Part shown: piece after piece, positions 38,755 to 48,017 of the stretch
Numbering within the stretch: position 1 is the stretch's first letter
How the letters are laid out: every line of letters begins with the position of its first letter
Source of the DNA: Xanthocytophaga flava
Lineage (GTDB): Bacteria > Bacteroidota > Bacteroidia > Cytophagales > 172606-1
DNA: 64,000 bases
Assembly: GCA_030068525.1 (NCBI GenBank)
Contig: JASJOS010000010.1
Span: forward strand, 62,001-126,000
Reading direction: 5' to 3'
Position numbers and translations under genes: made by a program
The notes under the pieces: generated by a model
Told to the model about the DNA's origin: nothing
The model's database searches: none
What the model saw: only the letters and a program-made list of their open reading frames with translations

Positions 38755-39069
38755 ATGGTTACTACCACAGAAACAACAACGATCATTGTTCAACTTCCTA
38801 AAGAGGAAGCGGCTGCATTTACTCAGGCGTTGCGTAGCCTTGGAAACCTATGCAATTTCACCCCAAAGCCTGAAGAACCTAAGAATGAATTTAAGGATGA
38901 TTTTGGAGCTCGTCTATTTTTAGGTGGAGGTAGAAAACCTATTGCTAAAACGACGTTCAATAAGATCCGTGAAAGATTCGGATTAAAGCATTACTCTCCA
39001 ACGCCTGGACGCAAAGTCTATAAGGAATCTGATCTCAGAGAGATTCTTGAAAAGTCTGCACATGATTAG
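38755..39069 (+). CDS. Small HTH-like DNA-binding protein (excisionase or regulator)
   Basis: 104 aa. N-terminal polar stretch (TTTETTTIIVQLPKEEAAAF), then GGGRKPIAKTTFNKIRERFGLKHYSPTPGRKVYKESDLREIL. The latter fits a winged HTH like excisionases that start with tandem helices and end with a basic strand. It may be the Xis of the element. A weak match, so only a likely role. Confidence 0.6.
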   Translation: MVTTTETTTIIVQLPKEEAAAFTQALRSLGNLCNFTPKPEEPKNEFKDDFGARLFLGGGRKPIAKTTFNKIRERFGLKHYSPTPGRKVYKESDLREILEKSAHD

Positions 39070-39172
39070 TCAGCTCCTCACTAAGTCAAAAATCAAAGCA
39101 TTATAAACGACAAAACCGCTGGGACAAACAGCGGTTGAGTCAAGATCTTTTAAACGAAAACGGGGACTAGAG

Positions 39173-39364
39173 ATGAACAAACTTACACAAAAACAACAGC
39201 TTTTCAAAGAGTTCTGCCGAAAAACGCTACGTACAAACCCTTTCGGCCTGGAGTTCTCAACCAATGGTCTAAACCTACTTTCTCAACGGTATGGTGTGAC
39301 CACCACCGAACTCACCACTATTATTTCTCAGGTCCGACAGGAGGCGACAGGTAATGCAAAGTGA
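39173..39364 (+). CDS. Hypothetical small protein
   Basis: 63 aa. LTQKQQLFKEFCRKTLRTNPFG, then LLSQRYGVTTTELTTIISQVRQEA looks like two helical segments. Overlaps the next gene by 11 bp, which is typical of compact phage operons. No family known. Confidence 0.5.
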   Translation: MNKLTQKQQLFKEFCRKTLRTNPFGLEFSTNGLNLLSQRYGVTTTELTTIISQVRQEATGNAK

Positions 39365-39548
39365 TCAGCTACAAACCTTATTTACTCCTGGTTTGCCTTA
39401 CACAGACATAGAAATAGATGCAATCATACAAAAGGAAGGATATTCTTTTGAGGAAGTTATTACTCTGTTTACCTACCTGGGAAGATGTACAGCCCTTGAA
39501 GATAATAAACTCTATTACTGGTATATGCTGAAGGGAGGTATCGTATGA
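39354..39548 (+). CDS. Hypothetical small protein
   Basis: 64 aa. Begins inside the end of the previous gene and overlaps the next start by 4 bp (ATGA), so translation is likely coupled. IDAIIQKEGYSFEEVITLFTYLGRC suggests a small helical protein. No family known. Confidence 0.5.
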   Translation: MQSDQLQTLFTPGLPYTDIEIDAIIQKEGYSFEEVITLFTYLGRCTALEDNKLYYWYMLKGGIV

Positions 39549-40939
39549 CTGAGTTTAGAATAGATGATGTCTTCACCACTGAAGAAACTGGACGCAAAGA
39601 GATCGAAAAGGTAGTAAATGGTTCAACTGTCCCAAAAGTGTCCCGTCCCAAAAATGGGACAGTGGACAAATGGGACACTAATGTCCCAAAGACTGTATAT
39701 GATAATTTGCCTTTATTGTTATCGAAAGCTTGTGCCGTATTCCCGAACGAAAGAGAAAGAGATGTCTTTTTAACAGCCTCTCTTGCTGTTTTATCTGGCT
39801 GTTTTCCAACCGTAACGGGAGAATACGATGGTACTGATGTTTTTGCCAACCTCTATGCTTTTATTGTAGCACCAGCTGCTAGTGGCAAAGGATCAATGGT
39901 TTGGGCAAAATATCTGGGTAATGGATATCATAAGCTTTTAAAGGGAGAAAGTGACACTGCTTTCGATATGTATAGTACAATGCTCACTGAATACAATCAG
40001 ACCAAGAAAAATAATCCTTATTCTGTTGAGCCTGTAATACCTCCTTATAAGATCCTATACTTTCCTGCTAATACAAGTGCTGCAATGATCTTGCGTAATC
40101 TCTATGAATCAGAAGGAAACGGGGTGTTATTTGAATCTGAGGCAGATACGCTTTCCAGTTCTTTAATGCAGGATTGGGGGAACTTCTCCGATGTACTCAG
40201 AAAAGCTTTTCATCATGAACCTGTTAGTTCTTCCAGAAAAGGCAATGGGCCTAAGCCGGTTCAAAATGAGGTTAACAGACCTCGTTTGTCTGTTTGCCTG
40301 TCTGGTACACCTGCACAGGTAAGTCGCCTTATCCATTCAGTAGAAGATGGGTTGTTTTCAAGGTTTATGTTCTACTCCTTCTCTATCGATGCATCCTGGA
40401 GAGATGTAAGTCCCTTTGCAAAAGGTCGTGTCAATCTAAACAAACACTTTACGCTATTAGAAGAAGAAGCTTTAAAAATTGCAGAAGTAGTAAGGATCTG
40501 TGATCACAGATTTGAACTGACAGAATCACAGTGGACCCGATTAAACAGCAGGTTTACTCAGTGGTTAGATGAGATCAAAGAAGATATTCCAGATGCTATA
40601 AGTAGTGTAAAGCGGATGGGTTTAATCTGTTTTCGGATTGCCATGATTTTAACCATTGTTCGCCATTTCCATGAAACAATCTCTGTAGAGGTAAACTCAA
40701 ATCTTATCTGTTCTGATGCAGACTTTGATACTGCTATTACTCTTGCAGAAGTTTATAAAGATCATGCTCTAATGATGGTAGAACAAATGCCTACCACTAT
40801 TGCCAATAATCAATTTGCTCAAAAGTCTGAAAATATAGAAAGAGCTCAGGCAATGAAGGAAGCGGGTAAGTCCATCCGAGAGATAGCCAAAGAGTTGGAT
40901 ATTCCCAAATCAACTATTCTAAGGTGGACAAAACAATAA
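39545..40939 (+). CDS. DUF3987 replication-type protein with C-terminal HTH
   Basis: 464 aa. DUF3987 core: ASLAVLSGCFPTVTGEYDG, LYAFIVAPAASGKGSMVWA (a Walker A-like loop, GSGKGS variant), GNGVLFESEADTLSSSLMQDWG, RLSVCLSGTPAQVSRLI and DGLFSRFMFYSF. The C-terminus (EAGKSIREIAKELDIPKSTILRWTKQ) is an HTH. In Bacteroidota elements DUF3987 proteins accompany VirE_N/primase proteins and are thought to be replicative ATPases. A GTCCC-rich repeat lies within codons about 28-45, which makes the N-terminus unusual. Confidence 0.85.
   Translation: MTEFRIDDVFTTEETGRKEIEKVVNGSTVPKVSRPKNGTVDKWDTNVPKTVYDNLPLLLSKACAVFPNERERDVFLTASLAVLSGCFPTVTGEYDGTDVFANLYAFIVAPAASGKGSMVWAKYLGNGYHKLLKGESDTAFDMYSTMLTEYNQTKKNNPYSVEPVIPPYKILYFPANTSAAMILRNLYESEGNGVLFESEADTLSSSLMQDWGNFSDVLRKAFHHEPVSSSRKGNGPKPVQNEVNRPRLSVCLSGTPAQVSRLIHSVEDGLFSRFMFYSFSIDASWRDVSPFAKGRVNLNKHFTLLEEEALKIAEVVRICDHRFELTESQWTRLNSRFTQWLDEIKEDIPDAISSVKRMGLICFRIAMILTIVRHFHETISVEVNSNLICSDADFDTAITLAEVYKDHALMMVEQMPTTIANNQFAQKSENIERAQAMKEAGKSIREIAKELDIPKSTILRWTKQ
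39628..39678 (+). repeat. GTCCC/GGGAC repeat cluster A (inside coding sequence)
   Basis: 51 bp with six TGTCCC or GGGACA units arranged as inverted repeats. The identical 51 bp, in reverse orientation, is at 52653-52703; a related cluster is at 40939-40980. It encodes TVPKVSRPKNGTVDKWDT of the DUF3987 protein. Confidence 0.85.
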
Positions 40940-40980
40940 TGTCCCACCTGTCCCAAAAATGGGACGGGACACTTTGGGAC
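40939..40980 (+). repeat. GTCCC/GGGAC repeat cluster B
   Basis: TGTCCCACCTGTCCC followed by an AAAAATGGGACGGGACAC part. It lies between the DUF3987 stop and the VirE_N gene. An ORF start at 40959 would fall inside this repeat, so the real start of the next gene is probably 40998. Confidence 0.8.
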
Positions 40981-40997
40981 AGCAAACTATAAATGAT

Positions 40998-42209
40998 ATG
41001 AACCTGGAAATACACGTGACATACTTACCCAATACAGAAACCAAGCTACCTATGACAGCCCCTCTGATGAAAGCGGTACTCAGTAGAGAGCCCAGACATT
41101 TTGCTCAACGGGATAAGATCCGTTCTGCTAAAACAGAAGAGGAACAGAAACTATTGAAACGTAAATCTACTACCTGTATGGTAGTAGCAGGTCAGATTGA
41201 TTGGGTGCCAAAGGCAGATGGTACTGATGAGAAAATAATGGTATGCTTTTCAGGCTTTGGACAGATAGATATTGATGGATTGAGTCAATACGGATTTACT
41301 CCTTCTCAGGTACGGGATGAATTAGCTAAGCTCTATTTTGTAGTCTATGCAGGGATTTCCACCCGGGGAGATGGTGTGTGGCTGCTAATCAATCTGGACT
41401 GCACAGATTTAGATAGTTATACATCCCAATGGACAGCGGCACATGAATTTGTGTATTCATTATTAGACAAGGCAGCCGGACAGAAGGTAAAGAGAGACAG
41501 CAAAGGGAAGAATCCTACTGATTTCCGGTTTGTATGTCCAGATGAAGAAGGAAGATTTAACCTGGAGGCAAAACCCTTTGGTGTCAAAAAGGAGAATAAA
41601 CCTGTCTATGTCGCTAAACCTATCAGCACTAATTCCAATCGTTTACTACAACTGTTAGAACTCATCACAGACAAACGGGTAGATCTAACTTCAAACTATG
41701 AAGACTGGAGAAACCTGGGATTTTCCCTGGCTGCTACCCTGGGTGAATCCGGGAGAGAATGGTTTCATGCTCTGAGTCAGTTTCACCCTAAGTACAAACC
41801 AGCAGAGGCAGACAAACAATACAATGAATCACTCAAACGGAATGGATACGGTTTTACAGAGAATTTCCTATTCGCTTTAGCCCGAAATCATGGTGTGATT
41901 TTAAAAGAATGCGTAGGTCTACCTACCGACAAAACCTACAAAAGTCCTGTCATGCATCAAAGCACACCCAGAATTGAGCCAATAGGTTTAACCAATCCAG
42001 GACACATCGAAGCCTTTGAAGCAGAAAGTAAGCCTGTAGTTCCTATGGTAGAAACAGGTAGAGTTGAAAGATTCACAATCAAATCTACAGGAGAACAGAT
42101 TGACATAGTGCTCAATGAACATGGCTATCCTGCCGACTGGGATATTCCTATGACTACTGAGCAAGTTACCACCAAGCAAGAACTATCACCCTTAACCCAT
42201 GCAGCATGA
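40998..42209 (+). CDS. VirE_N (BT4734-like) plus PriCT_2 domain protein, primase-like
   Basis: 403 aa from the ATG at 40998 (MNLEIHVTYLPNTETKLP). N-terminal BT4734/VirE_N domain: AGQIDWVPKADGTDEKIMVCFSG, IDIDGLSQYGF, VYAGISTRGDGVWLLI, typical of archaeo-eukaryotic primase-like folds. PriCT_2 at about 240-310: NYEDWRNLGFSLAATLG, ESLKRNGYGF. Such proteins are the replication module of many Bacteroidota integrative elements and phages. It sits directly after DUF3987, the usual order. Confidence 0.88.
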   Translation: MNLEIHVTYLPNTETKLPMTAPLMKAVLSREPRHFAQRDKIRSAKTEEEQKLLKRKSTTCMVVAGQIDWVPKADGTDEKIMVCFSGFGQIDIDGLSQYGFTPSQVRDELAKLYFVVYAGISTRGDGVWLLINLDCTDLDSYTSQWTAAHEFVYSLLDKAAGQKVKRDSKGKNPTDFRFVCPDEEGRFNLEAKPFGVKKENKPVYVAKPISTNSNRLLQLLELITDKRVDLTSNYEDWRNLGFSLAATLGESGREWFHALSQFHPKYKPAEADKQYNESLKRNGYGFTENFLFALARNHGVILKECVGLPTDKTYKSPVMHQSTPRIEPIGLTNPGHIEAFEAESKPVVPMVETGRVERFTIKSTGEQIDIVLNEHGYPADWDIPMTTEQVTTKQELSPLTHAA

Positions 42210-42385
42210 AAGCCATACTTGAAAGCCCGCGACAATTAGCCATCAACAACCTGATCTTTCTAACGTGTCTGAATCAGGGATTACTCAGACTCCTACATGA
42301 GGACTCAGACAAACATATCTATGCAGATGCCAGAGGAAAACGTATCTGCCACTGCCTGCATACAGGCTTCAATACATTGGTTTAA
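42206..42385 (+). CDS. Hypothetical 59-aa protein
   Basis: Starts at the ATG at 42206, overlapping the previous stop by 4 bp (ATGA). MKAILESPRQLAINNLIFL leads into RICHCLHTGFNTLV. The three Cys near the C-terminus may bind a metal. Coupling supports it as a real gene; function unknown. Confidence 0.55.
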   Translation: MKAILESPRQLAINNLIFLTCLNQGLLRLLHEDSDKHIYADARGKRICHCLHTGFNTLV

Positions 42386-42435
42386 TTATTCTAATCATTC
42401 ACTCATATAAAACGCAATACTAAACACACAATACT

Positions 42436-43290
42436 ATGCGACTCAAGTCTATCAAATCCGATACTCCACTGGCTAAACTATTCAACGCCTTCATGGATAG
42501 CCTTTCTATCATTGACATTACACATGATCCGGTTTACTACTCGATGAAAGTACATAATGCTTCTATTGACCGCGAGAAAGTAGATGCAGAAAGTATCTAT
42601 GATGCTTATACCCGCTTTGAGAGACATTATCAGTTAGCTATCCTTTCCAATGGTCTCAGACAGTTTCATAATGCTACACTGGAAGTAGAGAAAGAGCTGA
42701 TGAAGTACTTTGAGGAGTATAAAGCAGACTGGAAAGGCTATGCCACACAGGAACGTATGCTTTCTATAGAAGAGTATGGAGGGGATGACAACGATTATAA
42801 TGAAGATGGCTCTATACGTTATCTCGAAGACTGGGAAAGCCTTAAATCCTATACGCTGCACTATACTCTTAGCTCACACATTGGAGGCAACTATCATGAA
42901 GAGGGCAAAAACTGTGAAGTCAGAGGCGAGGGACTAGGTACCAGTAGAGCTCAAGACTATTCAGACTTTCTGCTGATGGTTCGCAATGAATCCGCTTTCT
43001 CACCCTTCAAATTCCTGGCAAAACAAGGTAAGCCCTTACAACTCTACAGAGAGAATGAAGCAGGAGACATGGAGCCTATGACACTGGCAGATACAGTAGA
43101 TGCAGAGATGAACACTGATATCCGCAATGAGAGCATTGCAGATCTATTCACAGAAGCCATTGAAACAGGCTATCAGGTAAGAGAACTGTTTGAATCACTC
43201 AGTCCGGATCAGGACCACAAGGAAGAATACTCACAGATGCTACAGTTTGTACAACAGATCAAAACAGTCACATTCGGATTTCTCAAATAG
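42436..43290 (+). CDS. Hypothetical phage/element protein
   Basis: 284 aa, soluble. Acidic, helical, with YGGDDNDYNEDGSIRYLEDW and NYHEEGKNCEVRGEGLGTSRAQDY blocks. Nothing in it resembles a known structural or replication protein. It lies between the replication module and the terminase module and is followed by a hairpin terminator, so it ends the first transcription block. Confidence 0.7.
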   Translation: MRLKSIKSDTPLAKLFNAFMDSLSIIDITHDPVYYSMKVHNASIDREKVDAESIYDAYTRFERHYQLAILSNGLRQFHNATLEVEKELMKYFEEYKADWKGYATQERMLSIEEYGGDDNDYNEDGSIRYLEDWESLKSYTLHYTLSSHIGGNYHEEGKNCEVRGEGLGTSRAQDYSDFLLMVRNESAFSPFKFLAKQGKPLQLYRENEAGDMEPMTLADTVDAEMNTDIRNESIADLFTEAIETGYQVRELFESLSPDQDHKEEYSQMLQFVQQIKTVTFGFLK

Positions 43291-43313
43291 AAGTAAGAGC
43301 GGATTCAATAAAC

Positions 43314-43348
43314 AGAAAACCCCGTTTTCATCGAATACAGGGTTTTCT
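43314..43348 (+). terminator. Terminator after the 284-aa gene
   Basis: Stem AGAAAACCC (43314-43322) with GGGTTTTCT (43340-43348), 17-nt loop with a TTTT run. Moderately strong. Confidence 0.6.
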
Positions 43349-43410
43349 CCAGAGTCTAATAATTCACCGTCCCTTGCAGGAGCGATACTACAGAAATAAC
43401 TAAAAAAACA

Positions 43411-43821
43411 ATGCCTGATACAATGGATAGTAGCCTTAACCCTAAACAGCTAGCTTTTGTCAATCAATACTTACTCAGTGGCAATGCAACAGAAAGCTAT
43501 CAGACTGTATATGGTGTTGAGAGCCGGGATGTGGCCAATGCGAATGCAGCCCGATTACTAGCAAAAACTAGCATTCAGGACTATATCAGAAACATACAGA
43601 TTACCATTATGCAAAACACAACTATTACCCTCGAAGAGGTCGTTACACGGATCAATGATCTGTCGCAGAATGCCAAAGCCGATGCAGATAAACTCAAAGC
43701 CCTGGATATGCTTATGAAGTATCTGGGTGGCTATGTCACAGCTCAGGATTTAGCCGCTAACCTGTCAGAAGAACAGCGGGAACGATTACTGGAAGAACTT
43801 ATCAAACGTGTTGACAAATGA
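43411..43821 (+). CDS. Phage terminase small subunit
   Basis: 136 aa. LNPKQLAFVNQYLLSGNATESYQTVY, then ANAARLLAKTSIQDYI and EEVVTRINDLSQNAKADADKLKALDMLMKYLG fit the Terminase_2/small-subunit family. It recognises the packaging site on DNA. The gene after the next one encodes the large subunit, which confirms the role. The stop overlaps the next start by 4 bp. Confidence 0.9.
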   Translation: MPDTMDSSLNPKQLAFVNQYLLSGNATESYQTVYGVESRDVANANAARLLAKTSIQDYIRNIQITIMQNTTITLEEVVTRINDLSQNAKADADKLKALDMLMKYLGGYVTAQDLAANLSEEQRERLLEELIKRVDK

Positions 43822-44108
43822 AACAGCAGGCAACCAAATTACTGATTGATAAAATCTTTCGGGAAGGCATAAGCCGAAAAGAACTTAAGAAAGAACTATT
43901 AGGTGAATCGTTGTCGATTGCCTTACGGGTACAGTCTACCAACTTCAGCCATGATCCCTATGTCAGCTATAGTGGCAAACAGTTCACCGTACGCCAATGG
44001 CAGGATAAAACAGCTACTTTCACTGATACAGAAAAGGTGATTGAAGTACAGGTGATTGACAGAGGCTATGCCATTGCCACTAACGAATCAGAAGTTCAGC
44101 TAGATTAA
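43818..44108 (+). CDS. Hypothetical protein between the terminase subunits
   Basis: 96 aa. Overlaps the small terminase gene by 4 bp (ATGA). Helical start (LLIDKIFREGISRKELKKELLGES), then a beta part (YVSYSGKQFTVRQWQD, VIEVQVIDRGYAIA). Unknown family; it may be a packaging helper. Confidence 0.65.
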   Translation: MKQQATKLLIDKIFREGISRKELKKELLGESLSIALRVQSTNFSHDPYVSYSGKQFTVRQWQDKTATFTDTEKVIEVQVIDRGYAIATNESEVQLD

Positions 44109-44160
44109 TCCATAATCTGATAAACTGACATCACTATTTAACTAAACAAACCGTACAACT

Positions 44161-45348
44161 ATGTTTAAAACAAGCACATTATACAAGGCAATCCGGGAAT
44201 GCAAATCAGATGTGATTGTCAATCAGGGTGGCACATCTTCTGGTAAAACCGTTGCTACCTTACAAAATGCCTTTGAGCGGTGTATCCTGGAAAAGAACAC
44301 GGTTTTTACAGTAGTAGGACAGGATATTCCCAACTTAAAGAAAGGAGCTATCCGCGATGCAGAGACCATTGTCAGAGACTCAGATGAAATCAGTCAGCAT
44401 CTGGTAGGCTCTTTCAATAAGTCTGACAGGTTCTATCAGTTCAAAAACGGTTCTGTAATGGAGTTTCAATCCTATGATGATGCACAGGATGCCAAATCAG
44501 GGAAGAGAGATTATCTGTTCATCAATGAGGCAAACGGTATACCCAAACCTATCTATGATGAATTAGTACTCAGAACACGCAAGCAGGCATTTATTGATTA
44601 TAATCCCAATTACTCATTCTGGGTACATGAGAGCATCATACCCGAACCCAATACAACCCTTTTCATTACTGATCACAGACACAATCCTTTTCTGGATGAA
44701 AAGACACGGGCTAAAATAGAGGCACTCAGAAAGGTAGATGTAGATATCTGGAAAGTGTATGCCAGAGGGGTAACCGGTAAACTGGAAGGTCTGGTATTCC
44801 CTAATGTCCGGATAGTAGAAGAGGTACCTGCAGAAGCAAAACTGATTGGTGTAGGTTTAGATTTTGGCTATACCAATGATCCAAGCAGTAACGAATGGGT
44901 GTACATGTATAATGGTGAGTTATACATTGATGAGCTCTTCTATGAAACAGGATTGACTAACCCTGATATAGCTAAGATCTGGATGGAAAACGGGGTAAGC
45001 AACCAACAGGAGATTATTGCTGACAGTGCAGACCCTAAATCCATACAGGAACTGCGTAACCTGGGATACAATGTGATAGCAGCTTCCAAAGGAGCAGATA
45101 GCATTTCACTCGGTATTGATACGATTAAACGCTATCCACTCAACATCACCCGTCGAAGTGTAGGTATACGCAAAGAGCAGCAACGGTATTTGTGGGCAAA
45201 AGATAAACTGGGTAAACCGCTGAATGTGCCTGTCGATGCCTTTAACCATGGATGGGATTCTGTCAGGTATGTAGGGTTGATGAAACTGGTCACTGTACCA
45301 GTGAAGCGGACAGGCAGAAGTACCATGATTGCTTACAAACCTGAATGA
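44161..45348 (+). CDS. Phage terminase large subunit
   Basis: 395 aa. ATPase: Walker A VNQGGTSSGKTVATLQ (G24-T30), Walker B DYLFINEANG (about 117-126). Nuclease domain: GVGLDFGYTNDPSS (about 233-246), ADSADPKSIQELRNLG (about 287), and VDAFNHGWDSVRY with the last Asp. This is the PBSX/Terminase_3-like family that cuts and pumps DNA into a capsid. All key residues are present, so it looks active. It is followed immediately by a gene of unknown function instead of a portal. Confidence 0.93.
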   Translation: MFKTSTLYKAIRECKSDVIVNQGGTSSGKTVATLQNAFERCILEKNTVFTVVGQDIPNLKKGAIRDAETIVRDSDEISQHLVGSFNKSDRFYQFKNGSVMEFQSYDDAQDAKSGKRDYLFINEANGIPKPIYDELVLRTRKQAFIDYNPNYSFWVHESIIPEPNTTLFITDHRHNPFLDEKTRAKIEALRKVDVDIWKVYARGVTGKLEGLVFPNVRIVEEVPAEAKLIGVGLDFGYTNDPSSNEWVYMYNGELYIDELFYETGLTNPDIAKIWMENGVSNQQEIIADSADPKSIQELRNLGYNVIAASKGADSISLGIDTIKRYPLNITRRSVGIRKEQQRYLWAKDKLGKPLNVPVDAFNHGWDSVRYVGLMKLVTVPVKRTGRSTMIAYKPE

Positions 45349-45349
45349 T

Positions 45350-45793
45350 ATGGAAGAAGGCGTAATACTGGGTAATGTCTTTTATGATCCTGATACAAAG
45401 ACTATTGATGTGATAAAGACAGAAAACACGGTGCTTATCTGGCAGGATATTCCAGTTGAATGGATGTTCTCCTTTGTATACTACTGTTTCCCTTTTCGTG
45501 GCTATGTGGAAAGTACTGAAGATGCGCTCTATATTCTGACTCAATGGATAGACATTATCAATGCCGAGGGAGAATCACTACTACAAATTCAACTCTATCA
45601 GGTAGAGGCTTGTATAGCGGCTTTATACAAGCCTGTATTTCCACACTCAGACAACGGGATAACCTATCGGATGGCTTGCACCTGGCTGCACAGAGGGAGC
45701 GGACAAAAGGTTTTCAGAGATCTGTACAACCATTTAAAAGCCATCCGCAAGAGCAATCCTTCATTTTTATCGAACTACTTTAATTTAAACTGA
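45350..45793 (+). CDS. Hypothetical phage-like protein
   Basis: 147 aa from the ATG at 45350, directly after the terminase stop. IPVEWMFSFVYYCFPFRGYVEST, ALYILTQWIDIINAEG and FLSNYFNLN. No family recognised. Four bases before the next gene, so part of the late operon. Confidence 0.65.
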   Translation: MEEGVILGNVFYDPDTKTIDVIKTENTVLIWQDIPVEWMFSFVYYCFPFRGYVESTEDALYILTQWIDIINAEGESLLQIQLYQVEACIAALYKPVFPHSDNGITYRMACTWLHRGSGQKVFRDLYNHLKAIRKSNPSFLSNYFNLN

Positions 45794-45796
45794 AAG

Positions 45797-47989
45797 ATGA
45801 GAGGCGTATCAATACAACTGGAAAACGGTTTACAACTGGATCTGTCAGAGACAGAAGTAATGGTATCTACCTATGCAGTTAACAACCTGCAGGATGTGGA
45901 TTCCAGACAAACACACTATACCAATACCTTTAAAATTCCTTTGACCCAAGCTAACGCTGAAGCCTTAGAGTTACCTGAACACATCAATACGTATTCTACT
46001 CTTCCTTACCGACGCATTCCTGTAAAGATTATAGAAGACAGTTTATCGGTACTAGATGGCACGATGCGCTTAGTAGGATATAGTGATGGCATGATAGATT
46101 GTCAGATTACAGGAGGTAACTATAACTTTTTCGAACTGATTGAAGGAAAGAAATTGAATGAACTGGATTTATCCGGACTGAATCACACCTGGAATCTGGC
46201 TAACATTGTCAGTGCAGCAGATAATACATGGAAAGCTGGTTACATCTATGCCAATGTGAACTATGGCAGAAACTTAGATGATGCAAGGTTAGTAGATGAT
46301 TACTACCCCTCTGTATTTGTAAAGTATCTCATTGACATGATAGCCAGAAAGAATAATTTTAGAATACGGGGTGATTTCTGGCATTCTCCTGTACTTGAGA
46401 AAATGATTCTGCTCACCCATACATTCCCTTCTTTGGATGAAGAGTATACCAAAGCCCGTTCTTTTCGGGTAGGATACACAGGAGGGGTACGCTATGAGTA
46501 TTCTTCCGGTATTGGGGACAATTCAGATCTACAGGTAAGGCCAGTATTCAACAATACTACCGATGTAGCCAGAGACTATTTTGTAGGAAAGCTGATGGAC
46601 TACAGCTCTTTTGATGGATCGGTACCTATTCCCGAAACAGGCATTTATTCCAGCAAGTGTACCTATCATGTGTATTACGAGGGCAGAGTAAAGTTTTACG
46701 CCTGGTTGTTTTTGGATGGAGTACGTATTCAGGAAAAGGAGATCTCCAAGAATACCTTGAACCCGGGAGGTAAGTTTGAGGATGTATCGTTTACCTTTGA
46801 TGAATTTGTAGCCAGTGAAGGACAGGTAGCAACTATTGTTTTTCGGGTAAAAAAGAACGGGAATATCCTGCAACCTATCGCCAAAGCAAATATCTACCTG
46901 GATGATAAAGCCACATGGGAATTGAACATGCAGCAATATGTCATACCAGGAGCAGATATAAGTGTAACTTCTATTTTACCAGATATTGAACAGAAAGACT
47001 TGTTCTTATTACTGGCTAACCAGTTCAATCTACTATTCATTACCGATACCCGAAACCGTATTCTATACATTGAGCCTTTTGATAAAGTACCTAATGGTAT
47101 ACGACACAGAGGAATAGATCTGTCTGACAGACTGGACTTTTCAGAACCTCCGGAATTAGATTATCTATTGGAAGGATATGGACAACAGACCATTCTGCAG
47201 TATGCAGATGAAACCTTCAAAGGCATACTTACTCTTACCAATGAACATCTGGAGCAAAGTATTGTAGGGTATGACTCTGTTTTTGCCTTACAGGATAAGC
47301 CTATTATTAGCATTGAAGAAAAGAGCAGGTTTAGTGTATGGGCTCAGGCATCCATTTACACCCAGTCCCCGATTCAGGACTATGTTTACTATCCTGTAAC
47401 CAACAAGTATTATAAAGCCAAGCATGAAATCATAGGTGGAGAAGATCCTACCAATGGAGCGCATTGGGAGCAAATCAACTATCTGGAATATCTGCAACTA
47501 TTCTCTTATGAGGATGTAGACCCACCTTTAGCTTTGTTGGATACTGAGAACACAGAACCGGTAACCATCTTTGAAGGAGCCGACGCAGCCATACATACGG
47601 TCAACATTACCATTGAGCCGTTAAAGTTTGACTTACTAGTAAAACAGAATTACCGTTACCTACAAGCAGCTTTGAATAATAATAAGTTTGTACGGGTAAA
47701 GTTGCGATTGGATACAGTAGACATTGTGCAACTGGATTTTACAAAGCCTGTCAGACTGCAATCAGATCATTTGCGGTATGGACAAACAGTCACCGGATGG
47801 TTTTTCATTCAGCAGATAGAAGAGTATGCACACGGCTATCCTGGCTCAACCTGGGTACAATTAATGCGCATTGAGATCCCTTCCCTGACATCTGTAACCA
47901 AACCCACATTCCAGGAAGGATACCTGATACAACCCAATGAAGGGTATGTGTTACAGCCTGATAATGGTAGGATCAGATTACCAGGATAG
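45797..47989 (+). CDS. Large tail/host-recognition-like phage protein
   Basis: 730 aa. The first half (VSTYAVNNLQDVDSRQTHYTNTFKIPL) is like proteins found in Bacteroidota prophage and phage tail regions. At about 513-555 WAQASIYTQSPIQDYVYYPVTNKYYKAKH, then HWEQI, resembles a CBM5/12 chitin-binding type motif, which phages use for binding surface sugars. The C-terminus has a small repeated motif (YLIQPNEGY, YVLQPDNGR). Role as tail or baseplate protein is an inference. No other tail gene is nearby, which is odd. Confidence 0.65.
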   Translation: MRGVSIQLENGLQLDLSETEVMVSTYAVNNLQDVDSRQTHYTNTFKIPLTQANAEALELPEHINTYSTLPYRRIPVKIIEDSLSVLDGTMRLVGYSDGMIDCQITGGNYNFFELIEGKKLNELDLSGLNHTWNLANIVSAADNTWKAGYIYANVNYGRNLDDARLVDDYYPSVFVKYLIDMIARKNNFRIRGDFWHSPVLEKMILLTHTFPSLDEEYTKARSFRVGYTGGVRYEYSSGIGDNSDLQVRPVFNNTTDVARDYFVGKLMDYSSFDGSVPIPETGIYSSKCTYHVYYEGRVKFYAWLFLDGVRIQEKEISKNTLNPGGKFEDVSFTFDEFVASEGQVATIVFRVKKNGNILQPIAKANIYLDDKATWELNMQQYVIPGADISVTSILPDIEQKDLFLLLANQFNLLFITDTRNRILYIEPFDKVPNGIRHRGIDLSDRLDFSEPPELDYLLEGYGQQTILQYADETFKGILTLTNEHLEQSIVGYDSVFALQDKPIISIEEKSRFSVWAQASIYTQSPIQDYVYYPVTNKYYKAKHEIIGGEDPTNGAHWEQINYLEYLQLFSYEDVDPPLALLDTENTEPVTIFEGADAAIHTVNITIEPLKFDLLVKQNYRYLQAALNNNKFVRVKLRLDTVDIVQLDFTKPVRLQSDHLRYGQTVTGWFFIQQIEEYAHGYPGSTWVQLMRIEIPSLTSVTKPTFQEGYLIQPNEGYVLQPDNGRIRLPG

Positions 47990-48017
47990 TATTGATGAAA
48001 TGAGTGCCAGAGGAAAG

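Noticed and set aside
40959-40997. Upstream start of the VirE_N gene
   Set aside because: These codons lie inside the GTCCC repeat cluster; the ATG at 40998 starts the family-like N-terminus.
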